From Desulfatibacillum alkenivorans DSM 16219 (GTDB taxonomy: Bacteria > Desulfobacterota > Desulfobacteria > Desulfobacterales > Desulfatibacillaceae): a stretch of 64,000 bases of DNA. The notes beneath the pieces were generated by a model that worked only from the letters and a program-made list of their open reading frames with translations, made no database searches and was not told where the DNA came from. The position numbers were made by a program, and so were the translations under genes. Where the stretch lies: NCBI RefSeq assembly GCF_900142135.1, contig NZ_FQZU01000003.1, positions 232,245-296,244 of the forward strand. The letters are read 5' to 3'. Below, piece by piece: positions 8,695-17,343 of this stretch (the first letter of the stretch is position 1; every line of letters starts with the position of its first letter).

Positions 8695-8724
8695 AATTAC
8701 ATTGGAGTTCAGCTGAGGGTTTTA

Positions 8725-8752
8725 GGGTCCGGGCGCGCCTCGGACCCTTTTT
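8725..8752 (+). terminator. Rho-independent terminator of the DUF3786 gene
   Basis: GGGTCCG pairs with CGGACCC across a 9-base loop that adds two further G-C pairs, followed by five T residues, 30 bp after the stop codon. Confidence 0.85.
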
Positions 8753-9088
8753 GTAAAGTGATGTATTTTGATGTATTTGGGGGTTAATTTCTGGTTTTTA
8801 TCAATATGAAAGCGGCTATGCTGCCTCTAAGGCATTAAGCCCCAGGAAAAACCGGCGTTCCTTCCATAAAATTCTCACCGCAACCCGCCGCGCCAGGATT
8901 TCCGGGCATGGACACCACTGTTTTTTCATGCTAATCTTTCGCCAAAAAAGGGGAAAATTGACGCCGGATCAAGAAGCCGCCGCCGGCGGCCGCATGCGTT
9001 TTTAACAGCCGCGGATCCTTATATTTACCATTTTTCTATTAGTTGTTTATCCTCCTTAAGGAAGAATACAACCCTCCGCGAGGAACCC
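8753..9088. other. Intergenic leader region upstream of the dual-REC GGDEF gene
   Basis: About 335 bp without a credible gene or RNA fold that I recognise. A GC-rich run of CCG/CGG triplets lies near 8965-8995 and could fold locally. No c-di-GMP riboswitch signature was recognised by eye. Confidence 0.4.
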
Positions 9089-10345
9089 ATGAAGAAGGTG
9101 TTGCTGGTGGAAGACAGCCCCTTGTTTGGGGATACTGTCAAAGCCGCCATAGAGGACGAGTTCGAGTGCCGGGTCATGTGGGCCCAAACCATGGCCGACG
9201 CCCAGGCATTGCTTGAGAAGCACAACGGCGATTTTTGCGTCAGCGTTTTGGATTATAACCTGCCGGACGCCTCGGATGGCGAGATTCTGGACTGCGTCCT
9301 GGCCTGGAACGTTCCCTCCATTGTTTTTTCCGGAATTTTTGAGGATGACGCCCGGGACTTTATCTGGTCCAAGAGGGTGGTCGACTACGTCCTCAAAGGC
9401 GGCCCCGAAAGCATTGAGTACCTCATTTCCCTGATTCGTCATATTTTTCACGCTCGAGAAACCAAAGTTCTGGTCGTGGACGACTCCCGGGTTTTTCGGG
9501 CCATGGCCTCGGAACTGCTTTCGGTGAGGCAATACCAGATTTTTCAGGCGGAAAACGGCCGGGAAGCCTTGGAGATTATGCAAGAGCATCCGGACATCCG
9601 CATGGCGATCATAGACTACTACATGCCGGAAATGGACGGCATAGCCCTTACCAATGAGTTGCGCAGGCGCTACAACCGGGATCAACTGGCCATCATTGGG
9701 GTGTCTACGGAGGGCGGCGGCATGATTTCCGCCCAATTTATCAAAAGCGGCGCCAACGACTTTTTGAACAAGCCTTTTTTAACAGAGGAATTTTATTGCA
9801 GAATCACCCAGAACATCGATTTGCTGCGGCATATCAAACGGGTTAAGGAGCTTTCCAGCCGGGATTACCTGACCAACCTGTTCAACCGCAGATCCTTCTT
9901 TGAATACGGCCAAAAACTCTATGCCTCGGCGATGCGCGATCAAACGGTCATTGCCGTAGCCATGCTGGACGTGGATGAATTCAAAAGCGTCAACGACTCC
10001 TTCGGCCATGATGCGGGGGACGAGGTGCTTAAAACCGTGGCCGACACCCTCATGGAGTCTTTCCGGGAAACCGACATCGTCTCCCGATTCGGCGGGGACG
10101 AGTTCTGTATAATCATGGCGAATCCCGACAAAAATGAAATGCCCGCGCTCCTGGAGAGGATCCGCACGGCCGTAGAGAATAAATACATAGAAGTGGACGG
10201 CCAACAGGTCAATGTCAGCATCAGCGTGGGCGCCTGCACAGAGCTATGCGACTCCCTGGACATCATGATCAAGAAGGCGGACCAAATGCTGCGGCAGGCC
10301 AAATGTGCAGGTAAAAATAATGTGCAACTGGTTACTGCGTGCTAG
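9089..10345 (+). CDS. Dual-receiver response regulator with GGDEF domain
   Basis: Makes c-di-GMP from two GTP under two-component control. Two receiver domains are in tandem: REC1 (about 1-120) with probable phospho-acceptor Asp55, and REC2 (about 126-245) with Asp176. The GGDEF domain (about 255-415) has an intact active-site GGDEF at 335-339 and a product-inhibition RxxD motif (RETD) at 326-329. The PleD-like arrangement suggests dimerisation on phosphorylation. No histidine kinase is adjacent, so the partner is elsewhere. A GAGGA site lies 5 bases before the ATG. It converges on the TetR gene. Confidence 0.92.
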   Translation: MKKVLLVEDSPLFGDTVKAAIEDEFECRVMWAQTMADAQALLEKHNGDFCVSVLDYNLPDASDGEILDCVLAWNVPSIVFSGIFEDDARDFIWSKRVVDYVLKGGPESIEYLISLIRHIFHARETKVLVVDDSRVFRAMASELLSVRQYQIFQAENGREALEIMQEHPDIRMAIIDYYMPEMDGIALTNELRRRYNRDQLAIIGVSTEGGGMISAQFIKSGANDFLNKPFLTEEFYCRITQNIDLLRHIKRVKELSSRDYLTNLFNRRSFFEYGQKLYASAMRDQTVIAVAMLDVDEFKSVNDSFGHDAGDEVLKTVADTLMESFRETDIVSRFGGDEFCIIMANPDKNEMPALLERIRTAVENKYIEVDGQQVNVSISVGACTELCDSLDIMIKKADQMLRQAKCAGKNNVQLVTAC

Positions 10346-10422
10346 CGCCGCACCCTCTTGGCGACAGGCGAAGATGCGGAGCAATTCAGAAAAAATCAAG
10401 CGCACTTTCGCCTTAAAAAAAT

Positions 10423-11076
10423 TCAACACCCCAAGCCGGCAAGCAATATCCTGAGTACGTTACAGAATTCCTCGTGAAAATCCATGTCCAAATGGGGCAG
10501 AGGCGCCTTGGACATGACTTCCTTGCAAATTTCCGAAGGCTCGGAAAGCTGCTGCAGACCGATCATCAGGCTAAAGCTCCAAACCAGGATCTTCACGCCG
10601 GCGCCTGGCTTCAACGCCGGGAAATACTGCTCGATCATATTTCCGGTTTTTTCCAGGTTGGAGTTTAAAAAGGTTTTATACTCCAGAGCCGCTTCATAGC
10701 TGATGTTCTGCTCCAGGATGGCGCTGGTGATGGACGCCAAAGGACGCATGAGAGGGGCCATTTCCAAAATGGCGGTCACTGAATCAGAGAATGTATCCAC
10801 CGATCGCGGTTCTTCCGAAACAAGGGCCTGTTCCAAAGCCGCGTTGGCCTGGGTGAAAAATACGGAAAAATTCTGCTTGGAAAGCTCCAGAAAAACCTCT
10901 TCCTTGGTCCTAAAATAAAGAAAAACCGTTCCTTTGGCCATGCCGGCGGCTTTGGCCACATCAATCATTTTTATGTCCTGAAAATTGGAAGAGCGAAATA
11001 GCCTGGCGGCCGTATCAATGATCAGTTGGCGTTTTTTTTGTTTGTCTCCGTCACTGACGGCCCTTTTGAGCGACAT
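10423..11076 (-). CDS. TetR-family transcriptional regulator
   Basis: A 217-residue regulator with a typical N-terminal HTH (about 15-60): an LIIDTAARLF helix, then IKMIDVAKAAGMAKGTVFLYF. The C-terminal helical domain should bind a hydrophobic ligand and dimerise. It is alone on its strand: the GGDEF gene converges on it and the next minus-strand gene starts over 1 kb upstream. The only candidate target nearby is its own promoter. TetR proteins of this length in such bacteria often control lipid or efflux genes, but nothing here decides it. Confidence 0.88.
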   Translation of the reverse strand: MSLKRAVSDGDKQKKRQLIIDTAARLFRSSNFQDIKMIDVAKAAGMAKGTVFLYFRTKEEVFLELSKQNFSVFFTQANAALEQALVSEEPRSVDTFSDSVTAILEMAPLMRPLASITSAILEQNISYEAALEYKTFLNSNLEKTGNMIEQYFPALKPGAGVKILVWSFSLMIGLQQLSEPSEICKEVMSKAPLPHLDMDFHEEFCNVLRILLAGLGC

Positions 11077-11244
11077 GAACTTTCCTTCGCATAATTAGCT
11101 GATAAAATGCCTCCCGGCCCATTTGCCAGGGAGGCGCAAAGGCCATTATCTACCCGTCCGAAAGGGAAAAATCAAGCTCCCATGAAAAATGGAGGCGCTG
11201 GGGGCAAAAAGGCCGCCTTCTGCGCGGGCTTATTCCGAGGCGAA

Positions 11245-12306
11245 TTATGTTTCACTGACGGACCATGCGCCTTTTTCATCCTTGCAAAGTCTTAGGATCA
11301 GGTTTTGCTTTTCTCCTCCCACTTCCCCTTTGAATTCCAAGAGCCTGCATTCCTTTCCATTTTCATCCGCTTTAGCCAGAAGTTTGATAGTTCCGTGATT
11401 GCCGCTTTTGGCATTTTTCCATGTTCTAAGGGTTCCGATTTTATCTTTGTCGACGATTTCCGCCGATTTTTGAGCCAGCAGCCTTTTGTCTTCCTCGGTC
11501 AGGGCCTTCAGTTCATCCGGCCATATCCAGCCGGTAAAGGTGGAGCCCATGGACTCCATGAGTCGCAGGGGCGAGGTAAGCACTCCGGTAATCATGCCGC
11601 CCACGGCGCCCTGGCCGGCTTCCTCCCCAACCTGGCGGGCGTTTTGGGTGATTGCCTCGGCCTGATCCAAAAGGTCCGGCAGCGCCTCCCGGGTGGTTTT
11701 CACTTCCTCCAATATGCCGGGGACGAGCGGCCGCGTTTCTCTCATCTCCTTGGAAGCGGCCTGAACCGCGTCGGACGCCTTGTCCAGGCTGGCTATGACC
11801 TTCGGCGCGTCCTCCCTGATCGCCCTGGACTCCGCCAGGATCTTCGGGACTGTCTCCCGCACCTGCCGCACTTCCGCAAGAATTTCCGGCATGGAGGCCT
11901 TGGGCTTCTTTTTACGCTCCGGATCCGGGGGCGCTATGGCCAGGATCATCTTCCGGGTGGCTTCCACCTCTTCCAGCACAGGAGGAATCTGCTCCCGGAT
12001 TCTGCCCGCCTCAGCCGTAATTTCCGGAATAATCGCCCGATAAGCCTCCACCTCGGCAATGGCCTTGTCTACGGTAATGCGCACCTGTTCCACCTCTTTT
12101 ATGATGTCCGGAACCTGCTCCCGAATTTGAGCAACCTCCAGAACCACGGGCTCTATGCGCTGGCTGGTGGACTCCACCTGGGCTAACAGTTGGGGAATCT
12201 GCCCATGGATTTGAGAGACCTTAAAGGAAAAATAAAAAATGGACAGGCCGAGAAAAAACAAGCTGGCCGATAATAGGATGACTCCGATCTTTCCGCCCTT
12301 CTCCAT
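11245..12306 (-). CDS. Membrane-anchored protein with ~14-residue helical repeats and a surface-antigen-like C-terminus
   Basis: 353 residues. The ATG at 12306 gives a short basic N-terminus and one membrane segment (about 8-28); a longer frame to 12531 lacks any signal. Residues ~35-230 consist of repeats close to (I/V)PxILxEVxxxRE, which should form a long coiled rod with prolines at regular points. The last ~80 residues (RTWKNAKSGNHG..., CRLLEFKGEVGG) resemble the C-terminal domain of 17-kDa surface-antigen type outer-membrane lipoproteins. It is probably an inner-membrane-anchored periplasmic protein. No function can be assigned. Confidence 0.7.
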   Translation of the reverse strand: MEKGGKIGVILLSASLFFLGLSIFYFSFKVSQIHGQIPQLLAQVESTSQRIEPVVLEVAQIREQVPDIIKEVEQVRITVDKAIAEVEAYRAIIPEITAEAGRIREQIPPVLEEVEATRKMILAIAPPDPERKKKPKASMPEILAEVRQVRETVPKILAESRAIREDAPKVIASLDKASDAVQAASKEMRETRPLVPGILEEVKTTREALPDLLDQAEAITQNARQVGEEAGQGAVGGMITGVLTSPLRLMESMGSTFTGWIWPDELKALTEEDKRLLAQKSAEIVDKDKIGTLRTWKNAKSGNHGTIKLLAKADENGKECRLLEFKGEVGGEKQNLILRLCKDEKGAWSVSET

Positions 12307-12481
12307 GCAGATTCTCCACTTGATATTAGCGTCAATATTTCCATGAAATCTAATGCATAACATATATTGCGCCGTGTGGGCAAAAATCTTTAAGGCCGGA
12401 CGGAGGGGGGAAAGCCCTTCCGGGCTCAGGCCCTGGAAAGCAGGGTGGGCGACGGCGCGGCGGCTTGGGAATCGCAGAAGC

Positions 12482-12520
12482 AAAAAAAAGGGAAGACCCA
12501 AATCCAGGCATTCCCCTCTT
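12482..12520 (-). terminator. Probable terminator of the ade-mtnA unit
   Basis: On the minus strand, GGGAA pairs with TTCCC across a loop and is followed by eight T residues, about 20-60 bp after the mtnA stop. The stem is short but the T-run is strong. Confidence 0.45.
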
Positions 12521-12541
12521 TTGAAAAGCATAAATGGCAGG

Positions 12542-13651
12542 CTATTTCATTTTGTCGGGAAAAAGCGACCGCACGCCGTCTTCCGAAGCCTTGCACAGCC
12601 CTCTTTCCGTAATAAGACCGGTTACCAAGCGGGCGGGAGTCACGTCAAAAGCCACATTAAGGGCCGGGCTGTCCTCCGGCGGAACCAGTACGTCCACCAG
12701 ATGGCCGTCGTGCAGGCCCCACACTTTTCTGACTTCGTCCGGGTCCCTGTTTTCAATGGGGATGTCCTTTACGCCGTCTTTTAGCTCCCAATCAATGGTG
12801 CTGGAAGGCAAAGCCACGTAGAAGGGAACATTGTTGTCTTTGGCGGCCAGGGCTTTCAGGTAGGTTCCCACTTTGTTGGCCGCGTCTCCGGTATGGGTTG
12901 TTCTGTCCGTACCTACGATCACCATATCCACCTTGCCGTGCTGCATCAAGTGCCCGCCGGCGTTATCGGTAATGACGGTGTGGGGAACTCCATGCTGTCC
13001 CAGTTCCCATGCGGTGAGCCTGGAGCCCTGGTTCAGGGGGCGGGTTTCGTCCACCCAGACATGCACGTCAATCCCCTTGTCAAAGGCGGCGTAAATGGGC
13101 GCTGTGGCGGTTCCGTGATCCACGCAGGCCAGCCACCCCGCATTGCAGTGCGTGAGAATGTTGACCGTCTTGCCGTTCTTCTTTTTGCTGATTTCCTCAA
13201 TAAGCGGAGATCCGTGCAAGCCTATCTGCCGGCAATTCTCCACTTCCGCCTCCGTAATCTCAATGGCTTTAAACCAGGCGGCCTTAAGCCAATCTTCCGC
13301 GTTTGGTTTTTCAAGGATCGCCGTTTCCATGGCTTTCACCGCCCACTCCAGGTTGACGGCGGTGGGTCTGGCGTTGCCGATTTTAAAGCACTCCTCCTTG
13401 AGATATTGGAGAGGATTGTCCGCGTCCTTCATGTTAACCACGGCAAGGTAAACTCCCCAGGCGCCCGTGGCCCCGATCAAGGGCGCGCCGCGCACGTACA
13501 TGTCGCGAATGGCCTGGATGGTTTTTTCCGCGGTGGTCAGGCCCACAATTTCAAACCGGTGCGGAAGTTTGCGCTGGTCAATAATCTCGACGGTTTCCGG
13601 GTCGTGCTCATTAGGCCATATGGCCCTGTACCACTTTCCATTGACATTCAT
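12542..13651 (-). CDS. mtnA: S-methyl-5-thioribose-1-phosphate isomerase
   Basis: Converts methylthioribose-1-phosphate (and in some organisms 5-deoxyribose-1-phosphate) to the ribulose-1-phosphate form. The 369-residue length is normal. The substrate-binding RGAPLIG, the catalytic cysteine in THCNAGWLAC and the catalytic aspartate in VGTDRTTHTGDAANK-GTY are all present; the usual GADR is GTDR here. It lies 12 bp after the adenine deaminase gene on the same strand, so the two are probably co-transcribed and handle the two halves of cleaved methylthioadenosine or 5'-deoxyadenosine. No MTA phosphorylase is in the window. Confidence 0.93.
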   Translation of the reverse strand: MNVNGKWYRAIWPNEHDPETVEIIDQRKLPHRFEIVGLTTAEKTIQAIRDMYVRGAPLIGATGAWGVYLAVVNMKDADNPLQYLKEECFKIGNARPTAVNLEWAVKAMETAILEKPNAEDWLKAAWFKAIEITEAEVENCRQIGLHGSPLIEEISKKKNGKTVNILTHCNAGWLACVDHGTATAPIYAAFDKGIDVHVWVDETRPLNQGSRLTAWELGQHGVPHTVITDNAGGHLMQHGKVDMVIVGTDRTTHTGDAANKVGTYLKALAAKDNNVPFYVALPSSTIDWELKDGVKDIPIENRDPDEVRKVWGLHDGHLVDVLVPPEDSPALNVAFDVTPARLVTGLITERGLCKASEDGVRSLFPDKMK

Positions 13652-13663
13652 GATTTCAGACCT

Positions 13664-15373
13664 TTATTCAAAAAGTGAAACAAAATTAAAGAGGTTGACG
13701 TCCACCAAACCCTTGTCCGTAATTTTCAACTCAGGAATAACCGGCAACGCTAAAAAACTAAGGCTCATGAACGGATCTTCCGCCTTGGCTCCCAACTCTC
13801 CGGCTGTTTTCATCAAAGCGTCCAGGCTATGCCTTACCTGTTCCATGGGCAGGTCGCTCATGAGGCCCGCTATGGGCAAGGGGCAGACGGATAAAGTTTT
13901 CCCGCCCGCTGCCGCCGCAAGCCCGCCGCCCATGTCCGCTACGGCCTTAACGGCGGCTTTCATGTCAGCGTCGTCCACTCCGACCACAATGATATTGTGC
14001 GAGTCGTGGGCCACGCTGGAAGCCAGGGCGCCTTTTTGCAATCCAAAGCCGCTGACGAATCCAAGCCCAATGTTTCCGGTCCCTTTATGGCGCTCCACAA
14101 CGGCGATTTTCAGAATGTCCACAGCGGGGTCCGAAAGGGCCTCGCAATTCTTTTGCAATACATCCCCTGTCATAGCCGCGGTCACCACCTGGCCGGGAAC
14201 CAGCTTGATGATGCGGGCTTTTCCCGATCCGGCTTTGATGGTGAAATTCAGGCTGTCCACGTTTACGTTCATGGAACTGGTCTGGGGCCTGGGCGGCGGG
14301 TCCATGGGGGACGGCAGGCTGCAGCCGTCTTCCACAACCTTGACGCCGGCTGAGTAAACGTCCTGAACATGGAAATCCACGAGATCAGGCGTTACCAAAA
14401 AATCCGCCCGCATGCCGGGGGCGATTCCGCCCCTGTCCCGCAGACCGAAATATTCCGCCGTATTCAGGCTGGCCATGCGGATCGCCGTCACCGGGTCCAC
14501 GCCCTGCCGGATGCACCGGGCGACCATGATGTTGATGTGGCCCTTTTCCAAAAGGTCGTGGGGATGCCTGTCGTCTGAGCAGAACATGATTCTGCGGCTG
14601 TTTTGCTCCGTGACGATGGGCAGCAGGTCGTTCAGGTTCTTGGCGCCCGTCCCCTGGCGGATCATGATGCGCATGCCGCTGGCCAACTTCTCCAGGGCTT
14701 CTTCCGGGGTGGTGCACTCATGATCGCTTGCCGCTCCGGCGGCCAGATAGGCCTGCAAATCAGCGCCCGATAAACCCGGCGCGTGGCCGTCCACGGTTTT
14801 TCCATGCGATTTTGCGGCGTTCATTTTTGCCAGCACTTCCGGATCGCGGTGGATGACGCCCGGGAAATTCATCATTTCGGCCAAACCCACGATTTTCGGA
14901 TGTTCCAGAAACGGCAGGATGTCCTTGGTCTCCAGGGAGGCGCCTGCCGTCTCCAGGTGTGTGGCCGGCACGCACGAGGGAACGGCGTAGAAAATGCCGA
15001 CGGGCGCTCCCTCCGCTGCTTGAAGCATGTATGAAACGCCGTCCACGCCCATCACGTTGGCGATCTCGTGGGGATCGGCGATGACGGCCGTGGTTCCGTG
15101 CAAAATAACCGTCCGGGCGTATTGATACGGGCTGACCATGGAGCTTTCAATATGAACATGCGCATCAATAAGGCCGGGGGTTAAAAATCGCCCCTGAAGG
15201 TCAATCGTTATTTTGGCGTCGCGGGAATCAAGGGCTGCAACCTTGCCGCCATGGACGGCCACGTGCCCTTTTTGAATTTCGCCTGAAAAAACATTAACTA
15301 TCTGTGCGTTTTTTAAAACAAGGTCGCAAGGGATGTCTCCCCTGGCGGCGGCAATAACTTGATCGTCTATCAT
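13664..15373 (-). CDS. ade: Adenine deaminase
   Basis: Deaminates adenine to hypoxanthine and ammonia. The 569-residue amidohydrolase shows the family motifs IDAHVHIESS (metal-binding HxH), ADPHEIANVMG, a GHAPGLSG segment, SDHECT and FCSDDRHPHDL. Length and C-terminal domain match the AdeC/YicP type. It is upstream of mtnA in the same operon, which suggests a role in recycling adenine released from S-adenosylmethionine by-products in addition to purine salvage. Confidence 0.95.
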   Translation of the reverse strand: MIDDQVIAAARGDIPCDLVLKNAQIVNVFSGEIQKGHVAVHGGKVAALDSRDAKITIDLQGRFLTPGLIDAHVHIESSMVSPYQYARTVILHGTTAVIADPHEIANVMGVDGVSYMLQAAEGAPVGIFYAVPSCVPATHLETAGASLETKDILPFLEHPKIVGLAEMMNFPGVIHRDPEVLAKMNAAKSHGKTVDGHAPGLSGADLQAYLAAGAASDHECTTPEEALEKLASGMRIMIRQGTGAKNLNDLLPIVTEQNSRRIMFCSDDRHPHDLLEKGHINIMVARCIRQGVDPVTAIRMASLNTAEYFGLRDRGGIAPGMRADFLVTPDLVDFHVQDVYSAGVKVVEDGCSLPSPMDPPPRPQTSSMNVNVDSLNFTIKAGSGKARIIKLVPGQVVTAAMTGDVLQKNCEALSDPAVDILKIAVVERHKGTGNIGLGFVSGFGLQKGALASSVAHDSHNIIVVGVDDADMKAAVKAVADMGGGLAAAAGGKTLSVCPLPIAGLMSDLPMEQVRHSLDALMKTAGELGAKAEDPFMSLSFLALPVIPELKITDKGLVDVNLFNFVSLFE

Positions 15374-15406
15374 TGTGTTTGATGTTCCAAAATAAGGGGT
15401 AGAAAA

Positions 15407-16333
15407 TTATTCATCCGGCGGGATAAACTGGACCTGGTTCCCCCCGCTTCGTTTGGAGTTGTACATGGCCATGTCGGCCCGCTTTACGCAACGCTCCATT
15501 TCCTCTCCGGGGGAAAACTCGGTAACTCCTATGCTGACGGTGACTTTGGCCGTCTCTTCTTCACTAATTGCCAGGCGAAGCTGATCAATGTCGTTTCTCA
15601 GGCGCTGGCCTGCAATAATCGCCTGTTCGCCGGAGGTTTCAGGCAATAAAACCGCAAACTCCTCGCCGCCGTATCGAAAAATGGAATCCGCCACGCGCAG
15701 GCAGTTTTCCGTGGCCCGGGCGATGCTTTTTAAAGCCTCGTCCCCTGCAAGATGCCCGTACGTATCGTTAAACTTTTTAAAGGAGTCCACGTCGAAAAAC
15801 AAGAGGGACAGCACCCGTCCGTAACGCTCCGCGCGGTTGGCCTCCGTGCTTAACTGCCTGTAAAAATGCCGCCGGTTATACAAGTTGGTCAGCCCGTCCG
15901 TGATGGACAGTTTTTTCAACTGCTCCATCAAGGCTTCGCGTTCCTTCCAGAGTCTTCGCTCCCGAAAAACTCTCTGAATGCGCGCTTTTAACTCCGGCAG
16001 TCTTACGGGCTTCAATAAAAAGTCGCTGGCGCCCCTTCCTATTGCTTCCTCATAAGTATGGCTGTCCGCAAAACCGGTCAGGACCACGACGTCCGCGTCA
16101 AAACGCTCCTTGACGGCGGCCGTCAATTCCAGCCCGTTCATGTCCGGCATGTGGATATCTGTCAGGACCAGTTCGACGGGATGCCTTGCTAGTATTTCAA
16201 GGGCGCTTTCAGCGCTCGGCGCTGCAGCGGCTTTATAACCGGCCGTGAGGACCATTTCGTACAGGGCCTCACGAGCCGGTTTGTCATCATCCACTATCAA
16301 AACGCTTTCCAATGGAATGCTTTTTTTTTCCAC
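15407..16333 (-). CDS. Response regulator with GGDEF (diguanylate cyclase) domain
   Basis: 308 residues. The receiver domain (about 10-125) has the acidic pair (VDDD) and phospho-acceptor Asp in VLTDIHMPDMNG. The diguanylate cyclase domain has an intact GGEEF active site and an upstream RVAD that fits the RxxD inhibitory site, five residues before the motif. Soluble. It lies 33 bp upstream of adenine deaminase and may be co-transcribed, although the functions differ. No cognate histidine kinase is adjacent. Confidence 0.92.
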   Translation of the reverse strand: MEKKSIPLESVLIVDDDKPAREALYEMVLTAGYKAAAAPSAESALEILARHPVELVLTDIHMPDMNGLELTAAVKERFDADVVVLTGFADSHTYEEAIGRGASDFLLKPVRLPELKARIQRVFRERRLWKEREALMEQLKKLSITDGLTNLYNRRHFYRQLSTEANRAERYGRVLSLLFFDVDSFKKFNDTYGHLAGDEALKSIARATENCLRVADSIFRYGGEEFAVLLPETSGEQAIIAGQRLRNDIDQLRLAISEEETAKVTVSIGVTEFSPGEEMERCVKRADMAMYNSKRSGGNQVQFIPPDE

Positions 16334-16402
16334 TATTCTTTACGTTCCGAGAGGCCCAATGGGCTGATAGTAAGTAAATAACATGGGGTGATTAGGATAA
16401 TA

Positions 16403-17164
16403 TTAAATTACCATACCGCCGTCCACGACAATAACTTCCCCCGTGGTGAAGGAAGAAGCGTCCGACACCAGATACAACACGGTTCCGGCCATTTCCTCCG
16501 GAACGGCGTGGCGATGCATGGGAATGGCGGAAGTTGCATGATCGTAGATCTCTTTATTGGTGAATAAAGCGCTGGCGAACTTGGTTTCCGTCAGGCCGGG
16601 GGCCAGGCCGTTGACGCGAATTCCGTGGGGCGCCAACTCCTTGGCGTAAGCCTTGGTCAAATGGATAAGGGCGGCCTTGGTGGTGGAGTAGATGCCCTGG
16701 AACTCCGCAGGTCTGATGCCGGCGATGGAGGCCACGTTGACGATGGCGCCCTTGGTCTGGGTTTCCATCATGAGTTTGGCGGCGTATTGAATCATAAAAA
16801 AGGGGCCTTTGACGTTAACCGCCCAGGTCTTGTCCCAAACCCCCTCGTCAGCGCCCAGCATATCTCCAAAGTACGGATTGGCGGCCGCATTATTGACCAG
16901 AATGTCTATCTTGCCGAACCGTTCTTTAACTTCCGCAAACAAAGCATCCACTTTATCCACATAACCCATGTTGCAGGCGATAGGGGTGGCTTCGTAGCCC
17001 TTTTCCTTCATTTTGGCGGCCACGGCTTCCAAGGCTTCCATTTTTCTGCTCACCAGAATGCAGTGGGCGCCGTACTGCCCCAAGGCCATGGCAATAGCTT
17101 CACCAATGCCTCTGCTGGCCCCGGTGATAAGTGCATACTTGCCTTTAAGGGAAAAATCTACCAT
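16403..17164 (-). CDS. Short-chain dehydrogenase/reductase (FabG-like)
   Basis: A classical SDR of 253 residues: TGASRGIG cofactor motif near 14-21, NNAA near 90, catalytic Ser (VASIAG) and YSTTK with the catalytic Tyr/Lys. The C-terminus ends in the usual VDGGMV. The ATG at 17164 is chosen because AGGAGG lies 7 bases upstream; a longer frame to 17227 has no such site. It probably reduces a 3-oxoacyl or ketone substrate, but specificity cannot be read. It is the first gene of the leftward run. Confidence 0.88.
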   Translation of the reverse strand: MVDFSLKGKYALITGASRGIGEAIAMALGQYGAHCILVSRKMEALEAVAAKMKEKGYEATPIACNMGYVDKVDALFAEVKERFGKIDILVNNAAANPYFGDMLGADEGVWDKTWAVNVKGPFFMIQYAAKLMMETQTKGAIVNVASIAGIRPAEFQGIYSTTKAALIHLTKAYAKELAPHGIRVNGLAPGLTETKFASALFTNKEIYDHATSAIPMHRHAVPEEMAGTVLYLVSDASSFTTGEVIVVDGGMVI

Positions 17165-17343
17165 ACTGAACCTCCTTGATTGAATATATGAAGGGCATGC
17201 CTGCTTGTTGGAAGAGGCGGTTTTCACAGTTGGATTATAATGGCGCCAAGTCGGCTAGCTTGTCAATCATAGTAGAGTTCCAAAGTTTTTTTGATGGGGC
17301 TTCCGGCCGGCGTCAAGGCCCGGCCTGAAAGGATAAGAAGGCT

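Noticed and set aside
8753..9088. Possible c-di-GMP riboswitch before the GGDEF gene
   Set aside because: No GEMM-type conserved core was seen; a covariance-model search would be needed to support it.
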